A DNA stretch of 64,000 nucleotides from Acetivibrio clariflavus DSM 19732 (GCF_000237085.1 NC_016627.1:3906118-3970117); one strand, 5' to 3'; positions 27,692 to 37,558 are shown, counted from the stretch's first letter. The notes: generated from the sequence alone by a model not told the origin. Translations and numbers: made by a program.

Positions 27692-27806
27692 TGTCTTTTA
27701 TATACAATCAGTAATTCAGTTTTAATACAAGTTTGGCAAAATACTTGTTTACATTGTTACCTTAAATTGTCATCATTCAACTTAACTCTTTAACCAAACT
27801 ATTACC

Positions 27807-30800
27807 TTATCCAATACTCTTATGATACTCTTGAAGAGATTTTATAGGTACTACTTTATTTTTACTTTCCTTAAATGCAACTATGCCTTTAATGGAAGCA
27901 TTTGCAGCAGCCATAGTTGTTATATAAGGTATTTTGTATTTTATAGCAGCCTTACGTATATAAGAATCATCGTCCTGACCTTTCTTTCCAATTGGAGTGT
28001 TTATCACCAATTGAATCTCTTTATTGGTTATGCTGTCTATAATATTAGGTCTTCCCTCATTTATTTTCTTAATTAATTCGGCCTCAACATTGTTTTGAGC
28101 CAAATACTTCTGAGTACCCGATGTAGCTTTAATTTTAAATCCTGCTTTTATAAATTCCCTTGCAACTTCCAGTGCTTGAGGTTTGTCCCTGTCAGATACA
28201 CTTATCAGTACCGTTCCTGACTCTGGCAGCGACACCTGGGTAGCTTCCTGAGCCTTAAAGAAAGCCAGGCCGAAAGAATCGGAAAGTCCTAATACTTCTC
28301 CTGTTGAACGCATTTCCGGGCCAAGAACAGGGTCCACTTCCTGGAACATATTAAAGGGGAATACTGCCTCTTTTACACCGTAATGAGGTATGTCAAGCTG
28401 CTTAAAATTATAGTCGGAAAGTTTCCTGCTTCCATCCAAATTTGAAACCATAAGTTCAGTCGCAATTCGGGCCATTTTTATGTTACATACTTTTGAAACA
28501 AGAGGCACAGTTCTCGACGCCCGTGGATTTGCTTCAAGTACGTAAACCCTATCGTTTGCGATGGCATACTGTATGTTCATCAGTCCTATAACATTCAGCT
28601 CTCTGGCAATTTGTTCGGTATACTTGCGGATGGTGTCAATGTGTTTATCCTGAATGCTTATAGTGGGAATTACGCAGGCAGAGTCACCGGAATGAATTCC
28701 CGCAAGCTCTATGTGTTCCATAACGGCAGGTACAAACACTTCTCTTCCGTCAGAAATAGCATCAGCTTCAGCCTCAATTGCATTGTCAAGGAATTTGTCA
28801 ATCAATATTGGACGTTCGGGAGTCACATCTACAGCAGCTTCAACATATTGCTTGAGCATCAATTCATCATATATTATTTCCATGCCACGGCCGCCCAAAA
28901 CATAAGATGGACGTACCATTAAAGGATATCCTATTTTGTTTGCAACTTCAATAGCCTCTTCCAAATTGCTTGCCATACCCGATTCAGGCATAGGAATATC
29001 CAGTTTTTTCATCATTAGACGGAAACGGTCTCTGTCTTCAGCAAGATCAATAGCATCGGTGCTTGTTCCCAATATCCTTACTCCTGCCTTTGCAAGATCC
29101 GAAGCTATGTTAAGAGGTGTTTGTCCTCCAAACTGAACAATCACACCTAAAGGTTTTTCCTTTTCATATATACTCAATACATCTTCAACTGTAAGCGGTT
29201 CGAAATAAAGCCTGTCCGAGGTATCATAGTCGGTAGACACTGTTTCAGGATTACAGTTCACCATTATTGTTTCATAACCCATATCCCGGATGGCAAAAGC
29301 CGCATGTACACAGCAGTAATCGAACTCAATACCCTGACCTATTCTGTTAGGTCCTCCGCCGAGTATCATTATCTTCTTGTTATTGCTAACAGGAACATTG
29401 TCCTTAACATTGTAGGATGAATAATAGTATGCTGCATTTTCCACTCCACTGACAGGTACTGCTTCCCATCCTTGAACAACACCAAGCTCTATACGTCTTT
29501 TTCTTATCTGAGCTTCTTCAACAGAAAGGAGTTGTGCAAGGTATCGGTCTGAAAATCCGTCTTTTTTTGCTTGAATGAGCAAATCATCCGGCAGATTTCC
29601 GCCCTTGTATTTTAAAATTTCTTCTTCAAGCATTACCAGTTCTTTCATTTGTTCTATAAAATACTTTTTAATATGGGTAAGCTTATGGAGTTCTTCAACA
29701 TCAGCTCCCTTTCTCAAAGCTTCATACATAATAAATTGTCTTTCACTGGTTGGATGGGCCAGCATTTCCATTAATTCCGGAAGCGTCTTTTTATTAAAAT
29801 CTTTGGCAAATCCCAAGCCGTAACGACCAATTTCCAAAGAACGAATTGCCTTATGTAACGCTTCTTTGTAAGTCTTGCCTATGCTCATTACTTCACCGAC
29901 AGCTTTCATTTGAGTTCCCAGCTTGTCTTCAGCACCCTTGAATTTTTCAAAGGCCCAACGGGCAAACTTTACAACCACATAGTCTTCTGACGGTTCATAT
30001 TTATCAAGAGTTCCACCTTTCCAGTATGGAATTTCGTCAAGGGTAAGGCCTGCTGCAAGCAGCGAAGAAATCAAAGCTATTGGGAAACCTGTCGCTTTAG
30101 ATGCTAAGGCAGATGAACGGGATGTTCTTGGATTTATTTCAATAATTACAACTCTGTCCGTCTTCGGATCATGAGCAAATTGAACATTTGTGCCACCGAT
30201 TACTTCAATGGCTTCTACAATGGAAAAGGCATATTTTTTCAATCTTTCCTGAAGTTCTTTACTAATGGTCAGCATTGGTGCTGTACAGAAAGAATCACCG
30301 GTATGTACTCCCATAGGATCCACATTTTCAATGAAACAAACAGTGATCATATTATTTTTTGAGTCACGAACGACTTCTACCTCAAGCTCTTCCCATCCTA
30401 AAACCGACTCTTCAATAAGGACCTGACCTACTAAACTTGCTGCAATTCCTCTAGCCGCAACCTGTTCCAGTTCTTCCATATTATAAACCAAACCGCCGCC
30501 TGTACCGCCCATGGTATATGCAGGTCTGACAACTACAGGAAATCCGAGTTCTGAAGCTATTTTTTTAGCCTCCTCGACGGAATATGCAGGTTCGCTTTTT
30601 GGAGTTTCTATCCCCAACCTGGCCATGGTTTCCTTAAACGCTATACGGTCTTCGCCGCGTTCAATGGCATCCAACTGTACCCCTATTACTTTAACACCGT
30701 ATTTTTCCAGAACTCCTTCCTTCGCCAGCTCCTGGCACAAATTCAATCCCGATTGACCTCCAAGATTCGGGAGTATTGCATCCGGCCGTTCCTTGGCAAT

Positions 30801-31031
30801 TATTTCAGTCAAACGGTGCACATTTAGCGGTTCGATGTATGTCGCATCCGCCATTCCGGGGTCAGTCATTATTGTCGCTGGGTTTGAATTTACCAATACG
30901 ACGCTGTACCCTAATTTACGAAGTGCTTTACAAGCTTGAGTACCCGAATAGTCAAACTCACAAGCTTGTCCTATAATAATAGGTCCTGAACCAATTATCA
31001 TTATTTTGTCAATATCTGTTCTTTTTGGCAT
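27807..31031 (-). CDS. carB: Carbamoyl-phosphate synthase large subunit
   Basis: 1074 residues, full length for CarB. It makes carbamoyl phosphate from bicarbonate, ammonia and two ATP, for arginine and pyrimidine synthesis. Two homologous ATP-grasp halves are visible (KIMIIGSGPIIIGQACEFDY at the start; KKIMILGGGPNRIGQGIEFD near 555), each with EINPRTSRSS or EANPRASRTV metal-site sequences, then the C-terminal MGS-like allosteric domain (VLISVSDRDK onwards). No carA small subunit gene lies in this window, unlike the usual carAB operon. A long leader with a terminator-like hairpin precedes it. The ATG follows GAAGGAG. Confidence 0.95.
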   Translation of the reverse strand: MPKRTDIDKIMIIGSGPIIIGQACEFDYSGTQACKALRKLGYSVVLVNSNPATIMTDPGMADATYIEPLNVHRLTEIIAKERPDAILPNLGGQSGLNLCQELAKEGVLEKYGVKVIGVQLDAIERGEDRIAFKETMARLGIETPKSEPAYSVEEAKKIASELGFPVVVRPAYTMGGTGGGLVYNMEELEQVAARGIAASLVGQVLIEESVLGWEELEVEVVRDSKNNMITVCFIENVDPMGVHTGDSFCTAPMLTISKELQERLKKYAFSIVEAIEVIGGTNVQFAHDPKTDRVVIIEINPRTSRSSALASKATGFPIALISSLLAAGLTLDEIPYWKGGTLDKYEPSEDYVVVKFARWAFEKFKGAEDKLGTQMKAVGEVMSIGKTYKEALHKAIRSLEIGRYGLGFAKDFNKKTLPELMEMLAHPTSERQFIMYEALRKGADVEELHKLTHIKKYFIEQMKELVMLEEEILKYKGGNLPDDLLIQAKKDGFSDRYLAQLLSVEEAQIRKRRIELGVVQGWEAVPVSGVENAAYYYSSYNVKDNVPVSNNKKIMILGGGPNRIGQGIEFDYCCVHAAFAIRDMGYETIMVNCNPETVSTDYDTSDRLYFEPLTVEDVLSIYEKEKPLGVIVQFGGQTPLNIASDLAKAGVRILGTSTDAIDLAEDRDRFRLMMKKLDIPMPESGMASNLEEAIEVANKIGYPLMVRPSYVLGGRGMEIIYDELMLKQYVEAAVDVTPERPILIDKFLDNAIEAEADAISDGREVFVPAVMEHIELAGIHSGDSACVIPTISIQDKHIDTIRKYTEQIARELNVIGLMNIQYAIANDRVYVLEANPRASRTVPLVSKVCNIKMARIATELMVSNLDGSRKLSDYNFKQLDIPHYGVKEAVFPFNMFQEVDPVLGPEMRSTGEVLGLSDSFGLAFFKAQEATQVSLPESGTVLISVSDRDKPQALEVAREFIKAGFKIKATSGTQKYLAQNNVEAELIKKINEGRPNIIDSITNKEIQLVINTPIGKKGQDDDSYIRKAAIKYKIPYITTMAAANASIKGIVAFKESKNKVVPIKSLQEYHKSIG

Positions 31032-31146
31032 AATATCTACTCCTTCATTGGCGCTTGCTCATCTTTGAGCTCTGTGAAATATTATATAACAAAACTTGCA
31101 TAATTCATAATATTTTTTAATGTTATTCCAAAAAAACTTTACAATT

Positions 31147-31206
31147 AAAAAAACCCCAAAAAAGCGCCTCTTATTCTGAGCGTAAATGCTTCATGATAAA
31201 AGGCGC
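31147..31206 (-). terminator. Terminator-like hairpin in the carB leader (candidate attenuator)
   Basis: Minus strand GCGCCTTTTAT ... ATAAGAGGCGC with a long loop, then TTTTTTGGGGTTTTTTT. It lies between a good promoter (31277-31305) and carB. The strand GGCGCT could alternatively pair with AGCGCC at 31050-31055 near the carB ribosome site. It may also simply end transcripts from the upstream phosphatase gene. Confidence 0.6.
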
Positions 31207-31247
31207 ATATTTACTTAACTTTATTCATAACCTGAATAAACTATGCC

Positions 31248-31305
31248 TGCAGCTTTCCTTTTTTATTTTACGGCATATTATAACACATGTTTGGGAAAGC
31301 TGCAA
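31248..31305 (-). promoter_or_regulatory. carB promoter inside an 11-bp inverted repeat
   Basis: Minus strand TTGCAG (31305-31300), 17-nt spacer, TATAAT (31282-31277). Arms TGCAGCTTTCC (31304-31294 region) and its complement (31248-31258) flank the core promoter, with a 35-nt spacer. One arm overlaps the -35 element, so a repressor operator or a 5' RNA hairpin is possible. Confidence 0.5.
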
Positions 31306-31376
31306 ATAACAATGTATTTTTTGAATTTTATCTAATATATAAAGAACATTATTTATAAATGTAAAAAATCCCGCTG

Positions 31377-32174
31377 CTATAAAAGTCCGTCCTTTTCCAT
31401 CTGGCAAATAACCTTCATTACTCCCTCTTCCTGGTTTGAAGGCGCTTCAAAACGAGCTTTTTCCTTTACTCCTTCAGGTGCGTTGCTTACTGCAAAACTA
31501 TAATAAGACCTTTCCATCATCGGAACATCATTGAAATAATCTCCAAAAACCATAGTCTCCTCATATTTGATACCGAGCATATCCTGTATTTTCTTTAATG
31601 CAACACCTTTGTCCACATCCGGGCTTCCAAAATCCATCCAGTGCTTACCCGAGACAATTACTTTGACATCATTGCCCCACTTGGGGTTAAGCTTGGGAAA
31701 TGAATTCTCTTGAGGATCAATATAGTCATACAAAGCAACTTTGAGTATATCATCCTCAACACTTAGCAAATCCTTTACCAGTTCGCATCTGTGATAATAT
31801 TTCCTTACTTCAGCTTCAAATTCAGTATTCAAAGTCTCAACATAGGCGCTTTTTTTACCGCAAAGCACAATGTCGCATTCCTCTGTGGCTCTAATATCTT
31901 TAATTATACCTTCCACCTTCTGCCTTTCCAATGGCCGAAAAAAAAGTTCCTTCCCCTGATATATTACAATTGCACCATTTTCCGCTATAAAAATAAGTCT
32001 GTCTTTAAAAGCAGCAAAATCATTAAGGAGCGTGTGATACTGCCGCCCACTTGCTATGGCCAGGTAAATCCCCTTTTTTTCAAGTCTCAATATCATTTCA
32101 TCAAATCCCTCAGGCAGCTTACCTTCAGCATTCAGAAGCGTACCGTCGATATCTGTAGCTATTAACTTAATCAT
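31377..32174 (-). CDS. Cof-type HAD-superfamily phosphatase
   Basis: 265 residues from ATG at 32174. HAD motifs: I TDIDGTLLN (nucleophile Asp near 8), II AIASGRQ, III the Lys region KGVALKKI, IV VFGDYFNDVPMM. The cap is of the Cof/C2B type. Such enzymes dephosphorylate sugar phosphates or cofactors such as FMN and PLP; the substrate is not predictable. The frame extends 14 codons upstream, but AAAGGTGTG precedes 32174 and the conserved part begins there. Confidence 0.88.
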   Translation of the reverse strand: MIKLIATDIDGTLLNAEGKLPEGFDEMILRLEKKGIYLAIASGRQYHTLLNDFAAFKDRLIFIAENGAIVIYQGKELFFRPLERQKVEGIIKDIRATEECDIVLCGKKSAYVETLNTEFEAEVRKYYHRCELVKDLLSVEDDILKVALYDYIDPQENSFPKLNPKWGNDVKVIVSGKHWMDFGSPDVDKGVALKKIQDMLGIKYEETMVFGDYFNDVPMMERSYYSFAVSNAPEGVKEKARFEAPSNQEEGVMKVICQMEKDGLL

Positions 32175-32276
32175 ATTACACACCTTTACTATTATGTTGA
32201 TAGATTTATAAAGCATTTTACATTAGATGCATGGCTTTTACAAGTCCCATTCAGGATTTTTAAAATATCGCGCAAT

Positions 32277-32310
32277 AAAAAAGCACCAACTTTATATTTG
32301 GTGCCTTGAA
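32277..32310 (-). terminator. Intrinsic terminator after the YkuK-small protein pair
   Basis: GGCACCAA and TTGGTGC arms (32283-32304), followed by TTTTTTATT on the minus strand. Confidence 0.85.
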
Positions 32311-32350
32311 TCATTCAAAATTTACAGTTTTTGCAAAAAAGCATTTTTTG

Positions 32351-32608
32351 TTATATTGCTTTTTTCTTATCGCCTATATCAGTTATTGAGCATATAAAAT
32401 ATCTCTTACCGTTTATAATCATTCTGTGATTTCTTCTATTTATTTCAGAAACATTCAACAATTTCTTTTTTCTATCGGAAACATCATATACTTCAATCTT
32501 TGTACAGTCTTCAACAATCTTGCTGAAAAACATATCAGGCCTGTCACTCTTATAACACTGTTTCCCTATCAATACATTTCTTGCAGGAGTTACTCTTAAA
32601 ATGAACAT
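32351..32608 (-). CDS. Small protein of unknown function downstream of ykuK
   Basis: 85 residues from ATG at 32608; AAAGGATG is too close to the upstream ATG (32617) but right for this one. Not recognised. It has a basic centre (RKKKLLNVSEINRRNHR) and beta-strand-like end (MIINGKRYFICSITDI). It starts 13 nt after the YkuK stop, so the two are co-transcribed and end at one terminator. Confidence 0.6.
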   Translation of the reverse strand: MFILRVTPARNVLIGKQCYKSDRPDMFFSKIVEDCTKIEVYDVSDRKKKLLNVSEINRRNHRMIINGKRYFICSITDIGDKKKAI

Positions 32609-32621
32609 TAATATCATCCTT

Positions 32622-33149
32622 TCAACCTACTTTGAATTTTTTGCTGTACCTGTTTGCATAGCTGCTCGCTACAAAGGAATCCGGTTTTATCTTAGCATCA
32701 ATACCTATGCCTTCAAAATAACTTACCATTTCCCTTATAAGCGTTCTTGTCTCACCTTTTATTCCTATGTCAATATGTGCCTCAAGCTTGCAATCGAAAT
32801 TTTTATAATTGGCACTAAAATCATACAATGCCTCCATCAACTCTTCATTTAATTTATATACTAATTCATAGGTCATCAAAGTTTCCCGTGAAATCTTTTC
32901 ACTAATATTCTTATACCTTTTATTTTCAACCACTTTAGTTACACAGCACCAGGCTCCTTGCCCGATTCTATGTACATGTATACCCGTTGCAAAACATGTA
33001 AATCCTCCCTTTACTTGCGAATCGGTTCCCACTGCAATCCTGTAGTGACAGTCCGGATTGGCTTTAATAAAATACTTTATGCTTGCAACAACATCCGCAA
33101 AACTCATATTCTTTTGCATTGAATTGTAAAATCTCATTTTTTTCACCAA
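32622..33149 (-). CDS. ykuK: YkuK-family RNase H-like protein (DUF458)
   Basis: 175 residues. It matches the DUF458/YkuK family, which has an RNase H-like fold: AVGTDSQVKGG holds the first acidic residue, then RETLMTYELVYKL, HIDIGIKGETR and the conserved PDSFVASSYANRYSK near the C-terminus. The nuclease activity is predicted, not proven; in Bacillus and clostridia the gene is linked with stress or sporulation. Start is likely one of the first Met codons (33149 or 33137). Confidence 0.85.
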   Translation of the reverse strand: MVKKMRFYNSMQKNMSFADVVASIKYFIKANPDCHYRIAVGTDSQVKGGFTCFATGIHVHRIGQGAWCCVTKVVENKRYKNISEKISRETLMTYELVYKLNEELMEALYDFSANYKNFDCKLEAHIDIGIKGETRTLIREMVSYFEGIGIDAKIKPDSFVASSYANRYSKKFKVG

Positions 33150-33349
33150 CTTTTCATTAATTATTAATATATATCAACCTGTGCAAGAAAATCCGTTTTT
33201 TCAAACCCATAAAGGTATTTAGACTGTTTTGATTTTAATAAAGTTCCGAAAGTCTCTCTTTTGATAAATTTCGGCAATCCAAAGCAACCATTAAACACCG
33301 TGACACTAAATTTTCTTAATTTATCATTCACTCTTTGAAATGAGAATAA

Positions 33350-33387
33350 CAAAAAGTGGTTAAATCCATTGCATTGGACTTAACCAC
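33350..33387 (-). terminator. Intrinsic terminator
   Basis: Minus strand AGTGGTTAAGTCCA, 6-nt loop, TGGATTTAACCACT, then TTTTTG. A 14-bp stem with one G-U pair. It ends the transcript of the small peptide gene at 33425-33559 or of the chemoreceptor upstream. Confidence 0.85.
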
Positions 33388-33424
33388 TCTATTTTCGCAA
33401 ATCATTCTTTATCGCAAATATACA

Positions 33425-33559
33425 TCATTCAGACATACCCTTTTTATTGCATAACAGAGGATTAAGCCAATGTATAGTATCAAGACTTATACCTTGTCTT
33501 TCGGATAATTTTGATTGGATATTTATTTTCTTAAGTTCATATATTCTGAAACAATACAT
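33425..33559 (-). CDS. Small peptide of unknown function
   Basis: 44 residues starting MYCFRIYELKK, with a strong AAAGGAGG ribosome site before the ATG at 33559. The frame also runs upstream to 33610, but only the internal ATG is well placed. The segment KLSERQGISLDTIHWLNP is helix-like. A clear terminator follows at 33387. Not recognised. Confidence 0.45.
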   Translation of the reverse strand: MYCFRIYELKKINIQSKLSERQGISLDTIHWLNPLLCNKKGMSE

Positions 33560-33726
33560 TGCAAATCCTCCTTTCATATAATAAAGACTATCTGAACTTA
33601 ATACATTCAAAAATCACAGTATTTTACAGTAATAATTCTTTTTGCATAGTAATTAAATGGTAGCACATTTGCATTTATCATGTCAACTGATAAACAGAAT
33701 TGAAATATTTTTGTAACACTTTGTTG

Positions 33727-35970
33727 TCATCTATATTTCTCAAAATCCATTTCATCCAGTAAAAGATTCTTTTTATTGAAAGTTTTCTTAATCTTCTCAT
33801 TATCATTATTGGCTGAATACTCCAAATAATTGACAATCTCCGGATCAATGCTTTCATATCCCGATCTTGCGTTATAGCTTTTTCTTATTCTAAATCTGCC
33901 CACCATATCATTAAGAACCTCTGCCTGACTTGACAGTTCCTGACTTGATGCTGCAGTTTCCTGGGATGTTGCTGAGTTGGTCTGAACAACCTGTGAAATC
34001 TGCAATACCCCTTGATTTACTTGAGAAATACCTGATGCTTGTTCATTAGATGAAACGGCAATTTCTTCTACCAGTTTGGCCACCTTTGTAACACCATCAA
34101 CAATTTTTGAAAGTGCTGCCGCCGTATTCTTCGCTATATTCATGCCGTTTTCTGTTTTTGAAACCGTTCCTTCTATTAATGCAGTGGTCTCTTTTGCAGC
34201 CTGTGCACTTCTTCCGGCAAGACTTCTCACTTCGTCAGCCACAACAGCAAATCCTTTTCCGTGCTGCCCGGCTCTGGCCGCTTCAACAGCAGCGTTCAAC
34301 GCCAGAATATTGGTCTGGAATGCTATTTCATCTATGACTTTTATAATCTTGTATATATTAGCTGATGCTGTCGCAATTTCATCCATTGACTTCAGCATCT
34401 CCTGCATTTGTCTATTGCCTTCAACCGCATCCTCTCTTACCGAATCCGCAACTTCACTTGCATCTTTGGCATTAATGGCATTCTTCTTTGTCTGTTCATC
34501 TATTATACTCATGACTGTTGTTAACTCTTCAATCGAACTGGCTTGTTCTGTTGAGCTCTGTGAAAGCATTTGGGACGAATCGGCAATTTGTTTTGCACCT
34601 GCAGATACCTGCTGCGCCGCATTTTTCATCTCATTTACCACTTCATTAAAGACTGATAAAATATTATTAAGTGAAGCTTGTATCTCAATAAAATCACCTT
34701 TAAATTCTTTGTCTATTTTAACATCTAAGTTACCGTTGGACATTTGGTTTAAAACATAACTAATTTCACTTATATAGCTCTTTAAATTGGAAATTGTCTT
34801 ATTCAGAGCATCCTTTATTATTGCATGCTCACCCTTGTAATCTCCTTCTATACTGACCTGCAAATTTCCCTTTTCCAATTCCTCAAGTACACTTGAAGCT
34901 TCAATTATCGGTTCTACCACTGCATCTAGTGTTTTATTTATTCCTAAAATTATTTCTCGATATAAGCCTTTGAAGCTTTCAGCTCGTCCTCTCACATTAA
35001 GTTTACCTTCAATAGCAGCTGCTGTTAAACTGTTTGCCTCATAAACAAGTCCTTTTATTGCCTCTGTTGTTTTCTGAAGTGCAGGTCCCACTTCATCCTC
35101 ATCATCCCTAATCAGCAATTCAAAATCAAAATTTCCTTCCGCTATTTTATGCATAGGATCCACTACATACTTTTGAAGTTCATCGGCATATTGATCCATT
35201 GCCTTTGCGAGCTTGCCAATTTCATCTTTTCTGTTCAGATTAAGCCTTTTTCTAAGATGCCCGTTTTTAATCTCATTAATCATTTCCACCACAAGAGTCA
35301 GTGGCTTTGATATATTTCTAATTATTGCATAGCCAAAAATAAAGATCATAATTAGCAAGCAAGCTAATCCAACAGATATATATATTCTGATACTGACTCT
35401 TCTTTTGCCATATACTGTGTCATTTACTTTTACCGCATCTTCCAATATATCATTTGCTTCATCCAAACGCTGTCGTGCCTTGATAAAGGTATTTTCCCAT
35501 TTTTCATCAAAGGCTTTGTTTTCTATGCATAAATTTGAAACTTCAGCCCAATCGTCTATTTCAGAACTTACTTTCTCCAAAATTTCAAATATTGATAATT
35601 TACTTGTATCTCCTGTAAACTCAATCCATTCGTTTTTCGTGTTTTCAATTTCCTGTACCGCAGTTAAAATTCTCTCTTTTGCAGTCTGTATATTTTCATT
35701 ATAAAAGTTAATTTGCGCATCAATTTGTTCTTCTCCATTATCTTCCAAAACCAGTTTCTGTACTGCTGCATACGCCTGGTACAAATCTCTGTCAGCATTT
35801 AATACAGCTTCCTGGGCAGCTCGTGCAGACTTCAACATGTTGGTTTGTTTATTTTGAATTGAAGTGCTTGACATTAAAGACCAAACTGCAAATAAAGCAA
35901 CGCCTATAATTGATATAAACAGAAGTAACAAAATCTTTGCTCTTATTGATATGTCAGAAATCCATTTCAT
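33727..35970 (-). CDS. Methyl-accepting chemotaxis protein
   Basis: 747 residues. TM1 is at about 12-31 and TM2 at about 195-215, enclosing a roughly 160-residue four-helix-type sensor. HAMP follows (~215-270), with a further HAMP-like helical stretch, then the signalling domain with its hairpin region ([20 protein letters not shown]) and flanking methylation helices rich in Ala, Ser and Glu. It binds CheA/CheW at the hairpin and controls the flagellar motor. The ligand is unknown. No che genes lie nearby. A weak sigma-D-like sequence (TTCGATAA) lies upstream. Confidence 0.93.
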   Translation of the reverse strand: MKWISDISIRAKILLLLFISIIGVALFAVWSLMSSTSIQNKQTNMLKSARAAQEAVLNADRDLYQAYAAVQKLVLEDNGEEQIDAQINFYNENIQTAKERILTAVQEIENTKNEWIEFTGDTSKLSIFEILEKVSSEIDDWAEVSNLCIENKAFDEKWENTFIKARQRLDEANDILEDAVKVNDTVYGKRRVSIRIYISVGLACLLIMIFIFGYAIIRNISKPLTLVVEMINEIKNGHLRKRLNLNRKDEIGKLAKAMDQYADELQKYVVDPMHKIAEGNFDFELLIRDDEDEVGPALQKTTEAIKGLVYEANSLTAAAIEGKLNVRGRAESFKGLYREIILGINKTLDAVVEPIIEASSVLEELEKGNLQVSIEGDYKGEHAIIKDALNKTISNLKSYISEISYVLNQMSNGNLDVKIDKEFKGDFIEIQASLNNILSVFNEVVNEMKNAAQQVSAGAKQIADSSQMLSQSSTEQASSIEELTTVMSIIDEQTKKNAINAKDASEVADSVREDAVEGNRQMQEMLKSMDEIATASANIYKIIKVIDEIAFQTNILALNAAVEAARAGQHGKGFAVVADEVRSLAGRSAQAAKETTALIEGTVSKTENGMNIAKNTAAALSKIVDGVTKVAKLVEEIAVSSNEQASGISQVNQGVLQISQVVQTNSATSQETAASSQELSSQAEVLNDMVGRFRIRKSYNARSGYESIDPEIVNYLEYSANNDNEKIKKTFNKKNLLLDEMDFEKYR

Positions 35971-36295
35971 AGTATATTCACTCCTTCAACTATAAGTACC
36001 GATGTTTTATCGAAAATGTATATTACGACGTTTGTTATCTGAAAATAAGATTTCATACGAAAAATATTCAATATATCTTTCGGAATATTATTGAGATTTC
36101 AATATATTTTTTTATAAAAAATCGTCTTCTTTCATACTTACTTCTGCAATTATCGAAGAAAAGCCCGAAAGTTGAAGAAAAAACACATAAAATTATAAAT
36201 AATAGAAAAGGTTATCAACATTCATATTTCAACTGGATATGCAAATAATATAAAAATACTGCATTATGCAATTCTAATTACAGGAGGAATCATCC
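35971..36295. other. Divergent intergenic region
   Basis: AT-rich, between the chemoreceptor gene and the small plus-strand gene at 36296. Holds the chemoreceptor promoter region; no gene or strong hairpin seen. Confidence 0.4.
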
Positions 36296-36442
36296 ATGAA
36301 GGAAAAGAAAAAAGACAAAAAGCTCGTTGCGGATGCTGTCGGAGATCCGGCTTTTTATAACGATCAGATAAATTCAAATAATGAGCCTGTAAAGGCAGAT
36401 ATGGAAAAGAAAAAGAGCAAAAAATGCAAAAACGGTTTGTAG
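36296..36442 (+). CDS. Small Lys-rich protein, unknown function
   Basis: 48 residues, MKEKKKDKKLVADAV at the start and KKKSKKCKNGL at the end, with an acidic/neutral middle containing DPAFYNDQ. The ribosome site AGGAGG lies 7 nt before the ATG, and a strong terminator follows seven bases after the stop, so it forms a complete small transcription unit. Not recognised. Confidence 0.6.
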   Translation: MKEKKKDKKLVADAVGDPAFYNDQINSNNEPVKADMEKKKSKKCKNGL

Positions 36443-36448
36443 TTTATA

Positions 36449-36482
36449 TAAAAAAGGGCTGTCAAAGTTGACAGTCCTTTTT
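36449..36482. terminator. Bidirectional terminator after the small Lys-rich gene
   Basis: AAAAAAGGGCTGTCAA, short loop, TTGACAGTCCTTTTTT. Confidence 0.9.
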
Positions 36483-36539
36483 TCCCACTTCCTTTATGTA
36501 TTAAAAATTATTTCTACAATAAATACTGCAATATTGCTA

Positions 36540-37280
36540 CTATATTTCCACACACATCTGTATGGGCAGCTCTATAAGTATCCCCAAAAAATATCTTTTT
36601 AACATTGCATAATCTATACTATTTATATTGCCGTCTGCGTTTGCATCCCATATATATTTTTTCTGAGGATCCGGTTCAATTTCAGCCATGCCTAAAAGAT
36701 ATGCCTTGAATAAAGCCAAATCAAATGAATCTAAAGTATCGCTGTTGTTAATATCGCCAAAAACAGTTCCTCTTGGAATTCTTGGGAAAGCTTCAAAATC
36801 ATTACGGTCTAATTCTCCATCATTATTGATGTCAGCTTGCTCGAACTGAGATTCAGACAATTTCCTCATTCCGAGTAAAGCTTCTTTAAAAAGTACGGTA
36901 TCAAGATAATCCACCACACCATCATCATTTATATCTCCCTTACCCTCCGGGATTTCAACCCAAATGAGACCTGGTGTAGGAATATCATATACAACCGGTA
37001 ATACTCTGGGAAAATAATTCAAATCTTCAATATCTACAACTCCATCATTATTGATGTCTGCTTGTTCCAACTGAGATTCAGACAATTTCCTCATTCCAAG
37101 AAAATAATATCTGAGCAATTCAAAATCAGCACCATCAATTACGCCATCGCCATTTATATCTCCTTTACTTCCGGAAGAATCAGCAAATACAGTAAATGGT
37201 GCGGAAATAAAAAATGCTACACTTAAAAGGAAAACAACTGCCGACAAAAAGCACAATCTCCTGGAAAATAATTTTTTCAT
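36540..37280 (-). CDS. Secreted triple-dockerin protein with no catalytic module
   Basis: 246 residues with a signal peptide (about 1-33) and nothing but dockerin-like units. Unit a (~37-92) and unit b (~108-172) share MRKLSESQ and QADINNDG sequences; unit c (~175-236) is a canonical type I dockerin with two EF-hand repeats (GDINNSDTLDSFDLALFKAYLLGM; DANADGNINSIDYAMLKRYFLGI, each given here in part form). Units a and b have normal first loops (GDINGDGVIDGADF, GDINDDGVVDYLDT), but their second helices (EDLNYFPRVL, NDFEAFPRIP) lack the KRYLLG-type helix. It could bridge cohesins or cap scaffoldins. A near-identical ~33-nt repeat at 36840-36875 and 37069-37101 shows recent internal duplication. 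It is divergent from the hydrogenase gene. Confidence 0.88.
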   Translation of the reverse strand: MKKLFSRRLCFLSAVVFLLSVAFFISAPFTVFADSSGSKGDINGDGVIDGADFELLRYYFLGMRKLSESQLEQADINNDGVVDIEDLNYFPRVLPVVYDIPTPGLIWVEIPEGKGDINDDGVVDYLDTVLFKEALLGMRKLSESQFEQADINNDGELDRNDFEAFPRIPRGTVFGDINNSDTLDSFDLALFKAYLLGMAEIEPDPQKKYIWDANADGNINSIDYAMLKRYFLGILIELPIQMCVEI

Positions 37281-37453
37281 TTAATCCCCTCCCCCTATTC
37301 TCCGTTACTTGTATAAAAATAACATAAAACTTGTTAACAATATTATATAATCAATACCTTATTCTTTCAATTCAACAAGATTGTTTTATATATTTACTAC
37401 ATTTTACCTTATTTGTAAATACAAAAAATCCCACAAAAAAATTAGTTAAAAAA

Positions 37454-37495
37454 TTGTCAATTTTCGATGACAAGTTGTAATTCACCCGTTATAAT
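37454..37495 (+). promoter_or_regulatory. Hydrogenase promoter with dyad overlapping the -35
   Basis: ATGACA (37467-37472), 17-nt spacer, TATAAT (37490-37495). TTGTCA (37454-37459) and TGACAA (37468-37473) form an inverted repeat whose right arm covers the -35. The spacing is two bases longer than the Rex consensus, so the regulator is open. Confidence 0.6.
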
Positions 37496-37558
37496 ATATA
37501 TGGATAAAATATTACATTTATAATTAACCAACTTGAAATAATTAAAGATAGCCATTGT

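Larger units (their letters stand above)
27269..27806. other. Intergenic region holding intron-like element copy 2 and the carB terminator
   Basis: Beyond the two annotated structures, 27269-27560 is AT-rich with no supported gene; it should contain the promoter of the AraC-kinase gene. Confidence 0.5.

Noticed and set aside
33164-33352. 62-codon open frame on the minus strand
   Set aside because: TTG start, no ribosome site, and it begins just behind the terminator at 33350-33387.
34076-34759. 227-codon frame antisense to the chemoreceptor
   Set aside because: Shadow of the Ala-rich coiled coil of the signalling domain; no ribosome site.
35990-36060. Sigma-D promoter for the chemoreceptor
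   Set aside because: TTCGATAA resembles the -10 but no TAAA sits at the right distance; too weak to list.
37454-37473. Rex-binding site upstream of the hydrogenase
   Set aside because: TTGT-12-ACAA is two bases longer than the Rex consensus spacing; kept only as an unnamed dyad.
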